Part shown: piece after piece, positions 31,701 through 42,800 of the stretch
How positions within the stretch are numbered: position 1 is the first letter of the stretch
How the letters are laid out: every line of letters starts with the position of its first letter
Virus record (IMG/VR): IMGVR_UViG_3300043470_000187
Coordinates: 1 to 43,292 of that record
Strand: one strand, 5' to 3'
Source of the DNA: a virus
Length of the DNA: 43,292 nt
Program-made: the position numbers and the translations under genes
The notes under the pieces: generated by a model
Seen by the model: the letters and a program-made list of their open reading frames with translations, nothing else
Database searches by the model: none
Told to the model about the DNA's origin: nothing

Positions 31701-33827
31701 AATGTAACACTAACAGATACAGTAGGTTCTATGAAGATAGGGCAGATAGGCTGGGATCATATAAATCCAGGAACACCATTAGTAGCATCGTTTGACTCCA
31801 CATCTGTGTACAGTATTGAGCCACGAATTATATATTCTAAACCCAATTTTACATCAACTAGCTCATTAGCTACTACACAAGCAGTTGGGGTTTCTTATGT
31901 TGATATAGGATACGGCGGCGGTAAATTTACCGGACTTGCTAATGCTGATTCGACATTAACAGTTAGTGAAGATGGAGTACTATGGACACCACAATCATTA
32001 CCATCTTCTGCAACATGGTCTAGTATTGCTTACGGAAGCAGTTATTGGGTGATTATATCATCCGGGGGTAGTGGTATTTCTGGCTCTAAAGTATTATACT
32101 CAAATAGCAATTTAGCAACATGGAAAACATCCTACTTGCCAAGTATTGGAAATTGGAGTAAAGTAGCGTACGGAAACGGAAAATTTGTTGCTATCACAAG
32201 CAATTCTGCAAGTTCGTCGTACTCATTAAATTTTGGCGCTACTTGGGTAGCAGGCACAGGATTACCTAATACTACATGGTCAGGACTAACATATGGCGCT
32301 GGCACATTTGTTGCAGTAGCAACAGGCGGAACTCAGGCTGCAAGAAGTACTGATGGAATTACATGGGCATCTAGCACATTACCTAATTCAACTGCATGGT
32401 CGGGCGTTGCGTATGGAAACGGAAGATTCGTTGCAGTGTCATCAACTTTATCTAAAGCAGCATATAGCCTAGATGGGATTACATGGAGTCAATCATTATA
32501 CAGTGTGCTCGGAACTAATATTGCCTATGGAAACGGAGTATTTATTTTAGCAGGAGATGACCCATTTTGTTATACAAGCGAAGATGGAATTGTATGGACC
32601 AAAACAGCAGTCGTTCCGGGTGTTGGACGAATGGTGTATGGATTATATGGTGTAAACGGAAGATTTGCATCAGTTAGTGGCCAGGATACGGCAATGGTAA
32701 TTACTGCAGGCAGTCAGACTAAAGCAAGAGCCAGTGTTGCTGGTGGAAAAATTATAGAGATTAACGAATGGGATCCAGGTTCAAATTATATAAATTCCCC
32801 AACAGTAACCATAGTCGATGCTAATGCTACAGTTTTAACAGCAACGTCGCCACTACTTGGCTCTGGTGTATTAGGAAATCCTACATTTATTAATCGAGGC
32901 ACAGGATATAATACTAATACTACTACTATTACAATTACAGGAGATGGGTATGCTGAACGTTTTCAAACTGGTCTAGGAATCATTATTAGCAATTTGATAG
33001 TATTGCCAGTAGCCGGTGATAATCTTGCAATCGCTGGGAACGACACAATCTATAAAGTAACGTCTGCAACACTATTAGATGGATCAATTACTCCAAACAT
33101 TATTGCTGAAGTATTTGTGTCACCTGAAATAACAGTTGGCTTATCACCTAATCAGGGAGTGCCTGTATCAATCAGGACAAAATACAGTCAAGTACGATTA
33201 ACTAATCATGACTACTTGAACATTGGATACGGAAACTTTGAAGAATCAAATTATCCATTGCTACCAGCAAGCACAGTATTGTCGCAAGAGAATGAGGCAG
33301 TTGATGCTAACTATGGCCGTGTGTTTTATTCTTCAACAGACCAAGACGGTAACTTCCGAGTTGGTAAACTATTTGCGGTTGAGCAGGCTACTGGTATTAT
33401 TACGCTAAGTGCTAGTCAATTTGGACTAAGCGGACTAAATGAACTTAAAATTGGTGGCGTTGCAGTCGGCGGCAACAGTGTTATTATTACACAGTTTAGT
33501 ACAGACTCTACGTTTGTTGCAAATTCTAATAGCATTGTGCCAACACAAAAAGCAATTAAGGCATACTTAGGTGCAAAATTAACACAGGGTGGATCTAATA
33601 CATTTACCGGGCAATTAATTGCTGGTACTGTGTTAGTCGGCGGACCTGATAAGATTGCCAGTACTATTGTTGAAGGTAACGATGGATGGCATATAAACAT
33701 GCCAAATACAGTCGATGTAACGGGTGTAAATGACGGGAACGGCGGCGGCGCTGGCGGCTGGGATGGCGACGGAATGGCAATGGCATTCTTTCAAATGTCC
33801 TTTGCCCCAGGAAGTGCTGATCAATAA
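25719..33827 (+). CDS. Giant modular tail-fibre/adhesin protein (2702 aa)
   Basis: Parts in order: seven chitin-binding-like repeats (about 10-500) of the form W-x-G-x-W....Y-x-x-G-D-x-V-x-Y-x-G-x-x-Y-x-C...H-T-S; a beta-helix (about 514-1020) opening Y-Y-V-A-P-S-G-S-D, holding one degenerate K-R-D-I...V-D-A-I-T-Y-D-L unit; an inserted jelly-roll, lectin-like domain (about 1042-1320, N-L-L-Q-Y-S-N-S-F...Y-G-A-Q-L-E-L-G); six or more V-x-F-x-G-x-x-x-G-G-I...Y-Y-I modules (about 1440-2007); an Asp-box beta-propeller (about 2057-2330) with Y-G-N-G-x-F-V-A and S-x-D-G-x-x-W blades; and a C-terminal part with H-D-Y-L-N-I-G-Y-G-N-F and D-Q-D-G-N-F-R-V-G-K-L-F, well known in cyanophage virion proteins. 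The set points to carbohydrate binding; no hydrolase site is evident. The tail ends in a Gly-rich stretch. Confidence 0.83.
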   Translation: MAAEFKIGRLRYTWKGVWATATFYNRDAVASYNGKTYVCIVPHTSGDFYDDYENVEPSGEIKPYWVIMLEGTSWKGEWQPNTLYTLGAIVLYGGSVYKRIVNGLSDATFNPASWEVYTTVNSTWIGNYSTNQFYKVGDTVKYGGIVYSCITQHTSSNSITYPTYSNWEILDVGIEYRGTWTSTNTSYKINDLVKYGPDLWISRQDHSSSLPFNATIDPLNTTATWQLWLPGIDYSAATTWSATVVYQPGNTVKYGGYSYINLIVNNLNIVPSTNVDGLNPEWQLLTTGYDFNDDWLSGVSYKIGSVVRRAGNLFEALQDNLSQDPTELITTTTYTELGSSGTTLIVNNTTNIFPGMIISGQGFDKGQFVTSVEDGTTLIISQAPYPTLIDGQSLAFSGVNGNYWVPLVPGTRWRNRWAATENYVVGDLAVWVNVTYRCIKTHISEITKRPDINSGIYWVVELNHDYYNVLNIKGDIIVSTDGTNNALAIGSEGYLLKSVTEIPTWANVFQSPALYYVAPSGSDALTSGDTWDNPYKTIKYACERIAAGTLNSSATLLLKQNKTFIVEETYGPAVQSITTTPLDLIQTKRDIRSLVDAITYDLARGGNSQTVAFTLSFFDEQYSYKFITPRVSSSITVLITAFNRVFTLISDILNNIIVDPTFQTIYPQITGTVAGLSQALTSVQSFQNIVITALINENINSIPARNQGLTATLMVKTGAYHEELPIVIPANTALNGDELRGVIVYPKTIINTIATRSFSATNLFRVNTTEGMINNTAVQFVSVNPVSGFNTVFGGVVAGTTYYVIGSSITSTQFSVSAIPGGPPVTLSNATSQMKVFGGDALKDMFRVQNGSGIRNMTLSGLLGTLTAPNSFTTRRPTGGSFVSLDPGTGIADTTAHIYRRSPYIQNVTTFGTGCVGLKIDGSLHALGNKSIVCNDFTQIVSDGVGIYCTGPGALCEAVSVFSYYAYAGYLSEAGGRIRATNGNSSYGNFGVIAEGFDTTEIPSVGTVFNRYYEASATPISALGATANILKLQYSHAGQEYITSTTNLLQYSNSFTNWTSDGNITLIQSILSPFANQSDAWIATGNTSGTNSSYFSKSITIAPSGEIYTNIAGINITGGGLGATFDIIVTSTQYTVTINNGGTGYVATNQIRILGSQLGGISGVNDLIITVTELSGTTITTITSIGVVQIGSVQPYTASIFCKQGTSTTFDLVATFSGYSAASSSISYNFNTNTITPGSATGGMTPVVFSATPISTNPGWVRLSFRFYDVSGLNNTLKLTIYPRSQLGNSSYTLIYGAQLELGTRTGFYQETTTGRYTAYANYDVVGAGSGVDLVADEIRDRGIYQTRILEVNGVTGGVGHRLSTNNAQAGTDSTITIAGSDIAGPKDYLGMRVFVNSGLGAGQYGAISAFDAELKIASVLKESFTQLEITTSSSIGNIFTLAPSADVYSLYNNQPVQFVPTTYDTIVTLVGQSSVEATSTIGGQTNTMYVTSTAQLTVNMPVTFSGITYGGVTSNFTYYIIAILNENEIQLGLTVGGIAIFLNNDDGSMSLNYPSNTGYLGAPTTNMDINLPIYFTGAVLSEIEASTDYFINDVIDINNFTISDTLVTPTATSTTAISNTVTVDTSDTLVPLNPIKFAGTAFGSILPSTKYYINHIVDSTNITISLGTLTTTATATQNEGELITVGDTTGFAIGNAIKFTGTTFGGIVNDRIYYISYINNATSLIVSSSSSALSITATNTSTSINISGTVYNNVLTLISSSNLTPMYPVTFSGTTFGSITAGTTYFISRIYDSTRISITNSIISVTAIETSATSNLIHVESTAGFVAGNPIIFGGVSFGGIVSGQLYYISAVNSPTDFTISTTPTGSAVVLTAGTGSITARTPAVNTTVTTATGSMIGTTRASASPVLLTSAIGLCIVRTTSSTITLSTATGLLTGTSTTVKKQFTSDAGSMVGTFSVPILGGITQGITYYVRTITPGVSNTFTITATSGGGTNVTLTDTVGSMKIGQIGWDHINPGTPLVASFDSTSVYSIEPRIIYSKPNFTSTSSLATTQAVGVSYVDIGYGGGKFTGLANADSTLTVSEDGVLWTPQSLPSSATWSSIAYGSSYWVIISSGGSGISGSKVLYSNSNLATWKTSYLPSIGNWSKVAYGNGKFVAITSNSASSSYSLNFGATWVAGTGLPNTTWSGLTYGAGTFVAVATGGTQAARSTDGITWASSTLPNSTAWSGVAYGNGRFVAVSSTLSKAAYSLDGITWSQSLYSVLGTNIAYGNGVFILAGDDPFCYTSEDGIVWTKTAVVPGVGRMVYGLYGVNGRFASVSGQDTAMVITAGSQTKARASVAGGKIIEINEWDPGSNYINSPTVTIVDANATVLTATSPLLGSGVLGNPTFINRGTGYNTNTTTITITGDGYAERFQTGLGIIISNLIVLPVAGDNLAIAGNDTIYKVTSATLLDGSITPNIIAEVFVSPEITVGLSPNQGVPVSIRTKYSQVRLTNHDYLNIGYGNFEESNYPLLPASTVLSQENEAVDANYGRVFYSSTDQDGNFRVGKLFAVEQATGIITLSASQFGLSGLNELKIGGVAVGGNSVIITQFSTDSTFVANSNSIVPTQKAIKAYLGAKLTQGGSNTFTGQLIAGTVLVGGPDKIASTIVEGNDGWHINMPNTVDVTGVNDGNGGGAGGWDGDGMAMAFFQMSFAPGSADQ

Positions 33828-33846
33828 AATTGAAATATTAAACTAA

Positions 33847-33854
33847 GATAAATA
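33847..33854 (+). promoter_or_regulatory. Late promoter GATAAATA for the second giant fibre
   Basis: GATAAATA fits NATAAATA. The start near 33860 gives a 17-base leader containing AAAAGGA before ATG 33877. Confidence 0.68.
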
Positions 33855-33876
33855 TAATGTAAAAGGACGAAAGCAA

Positions 33877-36800
33877 ATGGCTGAATTTAAACTAGGTAGA
33901 ATTAGATTTGTATGGAAAGGTCAGTGGACCGTTGGAACTCCATATCTAATAGATGACGTGGTAAGCAACGGCGGAAAGAGTTATATTTGTGTTGTAAATC
34001 ACACTGCTTCTAGTCTTTTCGATACTGATTTGGACTATCCAGGAGTACCAAGATGGGAAATTGTCGCCGACGGAACACAATGGAATGGCAACTGGGAACC
34101 AGAGACATATTACAATCCGGGTGCAGTTGTCAAATACGGTGCATTAGTTTATATTTGTAAAACTGGTCACACATCGGCTACATATGTAGCACCTACTTAT
34201 TTGGGACTAGAAGACGATCAAGTAAACTGGGAATTGTTTGCTACTTCATTTAGCTGGGAAGGCACTTGGACAACTGCTACTCGATATAGACTTAATGATT
34301 TTGTAGTTTACGGCGGCACTACCTATGTATGTAATACTCCGCATATTTCTGCTGCAATCTCAGCAAGCATAACGGCAACTAATTTTACAGTCCTTGCCGG
34401 AACTGCTACCCTAACATTTGCATCAAAAGTAGTTGCACCATATGCTGTAGGAGCAACAATTACCTTAGCAGGCTTTAGTCCAGCAGCTACTACTTCTCCA
34501 GCAAATAATATTAATACAACCTTTACTGTATTAACCTGCACTACAACCCAATTAACATTTGCGCTAACAGGTACATATACTAATTCGGTATTAGGTACTG
34601 TATCCGGAACAAGCCAGTTGGGATTAGAACTTGACGCAGCAAAATGGGATACGTTTAATCAAGGAATTACCTATCTAGGAGATTGGAATTCTGCAAGCCT
34701 TCCAGGCGGAGCCAATGTTAGATATAAGCAAAACGATATTGTAAAATGGGGAGCAGATCTATGGATCTGTATAACCCCACATACGTCAACCGGAGCAACA
34801 ATAGACACTAGTAAGTTTAGTGTGTTTGTTAATGGATTCCAATTTGAAAATAGTTGGAATAATTCAACAGTATATCAAATAGGAGATACAATAACGTACG
34901 GCGGCTATTCGTATATTGCTAAAACAAATCATACCAACAAACAACCAACTAGTAATCCTAGTGACTGGGCTGTATTTACTACGGGTATTAATTTTGTAGG
35001 TGAATATGATGAAACTACTAATTATCGAGTTGGCGATCTTATTCGTAACGGTGCATACACATATATTGCTAGACTTGATAGTTTAGCGCAAACCCCTGTA
35101 TCAGCAACTACTTACTGGGCAAGATTGAATAGTGGATTACGCTGGACTAACACACCTGAAACTTATCTAGCAGTTGATTCAGTTGCTGTGTTACCCGGAG
35201 TAGGTAGCGGTGCTAAATTTGATGTTACTCGCACTGGCACTGTGTATAATGTTACGCTAACTTCAGGACAGGCTGGAATAAATTATGCGGCTCTTGATCG
35301 AATTAAAATTCTTGGCAGCAACCTCGGCGGCATTAGTCCAGCCAATGATATTACAATTACTGTTGTAACAGTTTCAACTAGCGCAGTTGCAACATTTACA
35401 GCATCTGGTCGATCAGTAACCTGGACAGTTGACACAGATTACTTATTAGGCGACACTGCATCATTTGGTGCGAATAGTTATATCTGCATTGATGCACATA
35501 CTTCAAGTTCACTAAACAGACCAGATGCTGACGCACAGGGAGACTATTGGAATCTGTTAACAGCTGGTTCAGAATATAATATTCTTACAACCACAGGTGA
35601 TCTAGTATACTACGGCGACAACGGCCCTGAAAGACTGCCGGTTGGAACAAACGGCCAAGTGTTACGAAGCCAAGACGGCGTTCCAGTCTGGGCCAACTAC
35701 GGATTAATTAATAACTTAGTGTTTGTAGGACCATTGGGCCGAGATGTTGCTTACCCTGATGCTGGCTCAACGATTGACCAACCTTGGAAAAGTGTAAGGT
35801 ATGCAGCTAAACAAGTTGAAGAAGGATACTTAAATCCGCAAGCTAAGATGCTGTTAGTTAAAAACAAACAGTTTATGATGAAAGAAATTACCAACTGGGT
35901 AAATTATACTTATACTGTTAGAATTTCAGCCGCTGATTCCTTAGACGACATATTCACCTGTATCACTACTGTTAATCTAGTAGTAAATATGCCTATTAGT
36001 TTTACTGGAACAATTGGAGGAGTTACAGCAGGTGTAACTTATTATGTTAAAACTATTGTTAACGGTACAACATTTACAATTTCAGACTTGTCTGGAGGTA
36101 CATTACGTCAGTTAACTACCGGCTCGGGCACAATGACTGGATCATTGGTGTATGACTATGCGTTCTGCGAACGAGATACTGGATTAATTGTTGACGCATT
36201 AATTCATGATATTACACACGGAGGCACCGGCAAAATTACTGCTGCCGCAAAAGCATACTATACTGCCGCAGGTAACGCTTACATTAATAACAATTTTGGT
36301 GCACAAACTACACAAACCGTTGCAGCATACACTTATCTAAGTACCCTAGTAGAAAAAATCCTTGGCAATATTGCTTGGAGAAATTACCAAGCAATGAATG
36401 GAATTACATCAGGTGTAATTCAAATAGTTGATACTTCATTTACTGCCGAAGCAGGCACTTCTATCACAGCAGCTGAATTACTGTCAATTATTACAAACGG
36501 CATTCTTGCAGGGTCAGTAACCGCTATACCTGTTGCAATTTATCCTAATACTACTATTTCAGTTAAAACTGGAACGTTCACAGAAGTGCTACCAATTGTG
36601 ATTTCTCCATATACTGCGGTAGTAGGAGATGAATTACGTAGTTCAGTTATTCAACCAGCTACTGCAAATCCATTGTTAGCTACTGATAAAGCAAAAACTA
36701 CATCAGCATTGAATCGTATTGCCTCAGTAGCCGGCGATATTGTGCAAAACATCGTAGTAACTCCTACAGTAGGAAATACTGAAACACAATATTATGTCGG

Positions 36801-39800
36801 CGGATATGCGGGTAGTGGAACAACATCAACTGCTGTTGGAGCAAAAACTACTGTTATATCAACAATTTTATCAGGCGGCCTTGGCTCAGTTCCATCAACT
36901 GTAATTTCAGATCCTGCCGGATATGATGCTGGATATTTAAATGCACGTAGATTAGTTGTAGCTAACAAGGCATTCTTACAAGCAGAAATTAGTGCATGGA
37001 TTAATGTACAAATAGCAGGTAATATTGCTCCGTTTGTTGGATTCACTTATGGTGGCACTGATCAAACAAACTGTGAACGAGATGTAGGGTATATTGTCGA
37101 TGCTCTACGATACGATTTAACCTATGGCGGGAACTTGGAAACTATTGTAGCTGCTCGAGCATACTATTCTTATGGATCATATGTTGGTGACTCTGCTTCA
37201 AAGCTTCGTGCGTTAGCAGTACAAAATCGTATTAAGAGTATCATTGATAATATTGCCGTCGGAGATAATTCAGGCTGGACTAAGTCTGTAGGCAATGCAC
37301 TTAACCAGGATGATTCGTTACCACACGGATCTGTACCAGCGGGCGCATTTGCACAAGCACGTATCCAAGAAATATACAATACAATTGACACAGGGGTAAC
37401 TCCAGATACAATTGAACCTCCGACTAGTTGGGTTAGCAATGATCTTGTTCTAGCTAAAATAGCAATTACAAATTTAAAGGCTGGCATACAAGCTGGAGCA
37501 ATTGAGTACATTAGTACAAAGTATCCAACATTAACATACAACACAGTCACTTGTTCTCGAGATGTTGGCTATATGGTTGATGCTGTAGCATACGATGTAA
37601 TGTTTGGTAGTAATTTTAGATCTATTACGGCTGGTAGAAGTTACTATAGAGCAACAGCATCTGCACAGTATGTAATTGCAAACCAACTAGCAGCGACATT
37701 AGATACTATAACATATATTGACACAGCGATTAGACAAATAACAACCGGTCAATCTGGCTCAGTTGGTAGCACATTAGCTGTTTCGAGAGTAGAGACTAGT
37801 GCCAATACTATGTATGATATTATTGCTAGCGGGTTAGGATCTATACCAACACTAGTATTACCAACACCAACTGGCGGCACCGGCAATGCATATGACAGCA
37901 ATTATTTAAATGCCCGACAACAAATTGTAGAAAACTACGCATTCATCAAAGCTGAAATTGCTCAATATCTAAATGTTAACTATAATGCTGTTTGGGTAGC
38001 ACTTGGTGCAACTGGCCAGGCAGGATGTGCTCGAGATATTGGCTACATCTTAGACGGAGTACGCTATGATATTACCTACGGTGGTAACTTACAATCACTA
38101 ATTGTAGGTAGTGCATACTATTCAAATTACGTTTTAGCTATTGGGTCTGGTGAGCTTACTGCAACAGTTGCGGCCTACACTAGAATTAAAACAATCGTTG
38201 GACAAATTGCACAACGTCAAACAGTAACACCTACTGTGGGTTATAGTGGTCCTTCACAATATTTAGGCGGTACCGGTGACCTAGTAGGTACCGCTGCAAC
38301 CTTTGCTCAAGATCGGGTACAAGACGTTATTGATTGGGTTAGCAACGGTTACGCTAATGCAACTATTACGCCAAGTATTGCTTGGGCTAGTTCTGCACTA
38401 CAAACAGCATTTGCAGAAGTTCAAGCAAAGAGATCTGAGATACAAGCTGATACGCTATGGTGGGTCTACAAGAATTATCAAAACTTAAACTTTAATGCTG
38501 ATTTATGTTCTAGAGACGCGGGCTATATTGTTGATGCGCTAAGTTATGACTTAGTATTTGGCAGTAACTTTGCTGCAATCACAGCAGGAAGAAGTTATCA
38601 ACGTGCAACACCGTCGGCCCAAGTGGTAGCAACAGTACAGCGGCAAGCTGAATTAGGTTCAGTTAATTTTATCAAATATAAAGTTAAGCATATTGCAGCC
38701 TCGGGCGCAGTAGCACAGATTAATGCAATTGTTTCTGATGTGACTGGATTTATTAATGGCGGAGCAATTCCTCGAGTACAATGGACTAATCCATCAACGA
38801 TTACCAGTGCATATGCTGCTGCGACCGTATTGTTAAGAGACAATGCACCATTTATTCAAGCAGAAATCACAGCATGGATCAATGTACAAATTGCGGCCAA
38901 CGCTTCTGGATTTGTTGGATTACAATTCAGCAGATCAGCTTGCGAAAGAGATGTAGGTTTAATTATTGAAGCACTAGTATACGATTTAACCTATGGTTAC
39001 GGTGTTGGTAATATTGGTAAAATTGCTACACTGATTGCAGGTAAAGCATATTACTCTGCACTAACAAGCGTATTACAAATAGATTCAGGCGACTCAACAG
39101 CTACAATTGCAGCTTATAACAGATTAAAGGCTGTTGCACAGAGTGTAGTTCAAGACACCGCAGTAACTCCAAGTGCAGGTAATTCTGTATCTCAAGTAAG
39201 AGCAGTTACCGGCCAGACAGTTGGGTCAGTTGCTACTGCTACATCTGTAGGCACATTGGTTGATGTTATCACCAATATAATTACCAACGGTCTTACAACC
39301 GGTGTTCCTCAGATAACTATTTCTGCGGTTGCTGGCGGCACAACATTTACTAGCGGAACACATAACCTTGCAGTAGGAGATGTTGTTATACCACAATCTA
39401 CTCCAACTACAGGTAACGGTGGATTTGGCCTAGTTAGCGGAACAAGATACTATGTTGCATCTACACCGTTAGGCACAACATTTACATTGGCTGCATATCA
39501 AGGCGGTGCCGCAATTACTACCTTTACTAACGGTACAGGATTAACTATCGCTGCTGAGATTAACAACTTACCAAGTACAAGTTGGGTATCTGCATCTTTA
39601 GTTACTTTACGTAATGCATTACAATCAAATAAAGCAACTATTAAAAATCAGATTACACAATATATTGCTACTAACTATACTACGTTAGTATACAATTCTT
39701 CAACATGTGAAAGAGACGTTGGCTTGATTGTTGACTACATTGCCTACGATATGATGTTTGACAGTAACTATCTAACAATAACCTCAGCAAGAAGCTATTT

Positions 39801-42800
39801 TAGAGCCCAGGCCTCGCTAGTAGTTGGAGCACAAAAAACAGCAACTGTTGCATCTTATAGATATCTAAAAACTTTATTACTAACAGTTGTAGCTAATGAT
39901 GCTACAGCAACTCGAAAAATTAAAGTGCTGATGGATATCATTATCAACACAATGTTAAATGGTATAGGTTCTACATCAGAAGTAACTGGTACCATAACTT
40001 ATAAAAATAATATTGGATTGTATAACGCAGCAGAGTCTCTAAGATTGAATAAAGAATTCTTAGCAAGCGAAGCTACGTCATGGATTAGTGCAAACTTTGG
40101 CGGAACTGTGACAACAACTACTGCAACTACTAACCTGTTTACTACTAGCTCAGCGCACAATCTAATAGTAAGCGACCCTATTAGATTCACTGGGTCTATT
40201 ATTACAAGTAGCGGAGTAACGCAGAATACTACATATTATGTATTAACAACACCTTCTGCTACTACGTTTACACTAAGTACATCACAAACTCTTCCTATTC
40301 CAGTTGACGTAACTGCTAACGGAAGCGGCTCAATGACTGTAAATTATGCGTTTGATGTAACTTCTTGTAAGAGAGACATGAAAGAATACATCGATGGTAT
40401 CATCTATGATTTAAGTTATACTGGTAACTATCGTTCATTACGTGCTGCAGAATTGTATAACAACGCAGTAAGCGGATCGACACTCGCTAATATGTTCTAT
40501 GTTAGCAACGGTACAGGTTTAAGAAACTGTACATTAACCGGATTAAACGGAACACTAACAGAAGAAAATGAATACGGAACTAAACGACCAACTGCAGGCG
40601 CATATGTTGCATTAAATCCAGGATTTGGCCCAAATGATAGCAATGTATGGGTTCAAACAAGATCACACTATTCACAAAACGTTACTATGTTTGGTACCGG
40701 ATGTAGTGGTGCTAAGATTGACGGCGCAATACATGCCGGTGGCAATCGAAGCATGGTTAAAAACGACTTTACAACAATTCTAAGCGACGGATTGGGCGTA
40801 TGGGTTACGGGTGCTAATTCATTAACTGAATTAGTTTCAGTGTTTAACTACTACGGATATGCAGGGTACTTAGCAGAGCTAGGCGGTCGTATCCGTGCTA
40901 CTAATGGTAACAGCTCATATGGTACGTACGGTACCATAGCTGAAGGAACTGACACTTACGAACAACCAATTTTTGCAGTCGTTGACAATAGACAACAAGA
41001 TGCAGTTATAAGCAATGTTGTAGTAAATGGTGTTTTAGGGACAATTCTTCGTGTAGAGTACTCTAATGCCGGCGTTAATCATACTAATGCAGATATTGGA
41101 ATTAGTGGCGATGGCATTAATGTAGTAACAATCACTAACGAATTCCGTGATGGTGGTGTATTCAATACTAGAATTTTTGATCCTAATGATGGTAGTGCTA
41201 CAGCAGACTATCCAGGGTATGGCGGATCAAACTATGTAAATGCTATTAATGCTGCACAGGGTGGTTCTCTAGGTGAGTTAACTATTGCTAACTCTGATGT
41301 TGCATTAGCAACCGCATATCCTACTATGAGAATTATGATAACTGCTGGTACAGGTGTTGGTCAATATGCTAATATCTTAGATTACAACAACGGTACCAAA
41401 CTAGTAAAAATTTATAAAGATAGTTTTGCTACGTTAACTGTTACTGGCACTGCTGTTACCAACAATCTTTTAACGGTTGCAAGTACTGCTACATTATTTG
41501 CAGGAATGTCAATTTACTTAGGCACAACAGTTAACGGACTAACTGATAACACTTTGTATTACGTCAGAACTGCTAACTTCTCTAGTACGCAATTCTCTGT
41601 AAGTTTAACAGGCGCTGCAGGAACCGCAGTAACTATTACTACAACTACTGCTAGCGGATTAACTATTCCGTTGTACGCCGCAGGATGGGATCATGCTGTT
41701 CCAGGAACAACAGTTTCTAATGCAATTGACTTAACTTCTAGTTATATTATCGAACCGCGTATTAGCTATACTGCTCCTGGATATACTGCAACTACAAGAA
41801 CAGTACCTGCTAATACATACATTGGCTCAACATTTGGTAATAATAAATTTGTTGCAATTGGCAACACTGGCACTGCTACAGCCTATAGCCTAGATGGAAA
41901 AACATGGGCATCGGGCGGAGTATTGCCAGTCAGTGCCAACTGGGGAGATGTTATCTTTGGTGGCGGATCTGGTGTAGTAGCTTCGATCACAGTAGGTGGT
42001 TTAGGCGGTGTCGGAGCAATCTTAACACCTATTATGGGAACTGCTAACAGCATTGGACTGCCGGGCGCTGACCAAGTAGTCGGAGTCACTATTGTCGACG
42101 GTGGCCGAAACTATACAACTGCTCCAACAATTGTGTTTACTCCAACAAATGGCGGCCTGGGGGCAGTTGCAGTGTGTACTGTGTTAAATGGAAAAATTGA
42201 TGCAATCTATATTGATAACGTAGGTTATCCAGGCACTAGTAACGGTTCAGGTTATAATTCTCCTCCTATTGTAACTGCAGATTCTAGTAAAATTACTAAG
42301 ATGATAACAAGCCAGTGGGGAAGAAACTATACAACTCCGCCAACTGTTACAGTAAGCGCACCAGTCAGTGCTACTGCATGGTCTAGTGGTGATGCCGCAA
42401 CCAGCGGCAATTACTATTCTCATGCTAACGTAGTTGGTTTAGTAACAACAACTAACTACTACCAAGCAGGTGCCACAGGCACGTTTGGCTCAGTAGCACC
42501 TACATTCCAAACAGGAACTGGCGCAAGCGGAACATACGGTGTTGCATTAACTTATGTAGGAACCTTAGCAACTGGAACTGCTGTTTTGACTAATTCTGGC
42601 GTAAGCAGCATAACTATAACAGAACCGGGGCAGGGTTATACAAGTACACCTACAATTTCTGTAGTAGATACTTCTGCTAAGTTTGTTGCAATTTCAGGCA
42701 GCGGATCAGTTGATGCTGCATATTTGCTAGCTAGCTCAGCTAACACCGCATCATGGACAGCAGGCAATAATTTACCTACATCTACTATGACAGGAATTGC

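Noticed and set aside
31890-32700. Sialidase activity from the Asp-box propeller
   Set aside because: Asp boxes occur in many non-enzymatic propellers, and the Arg triad of sialidases was not found.
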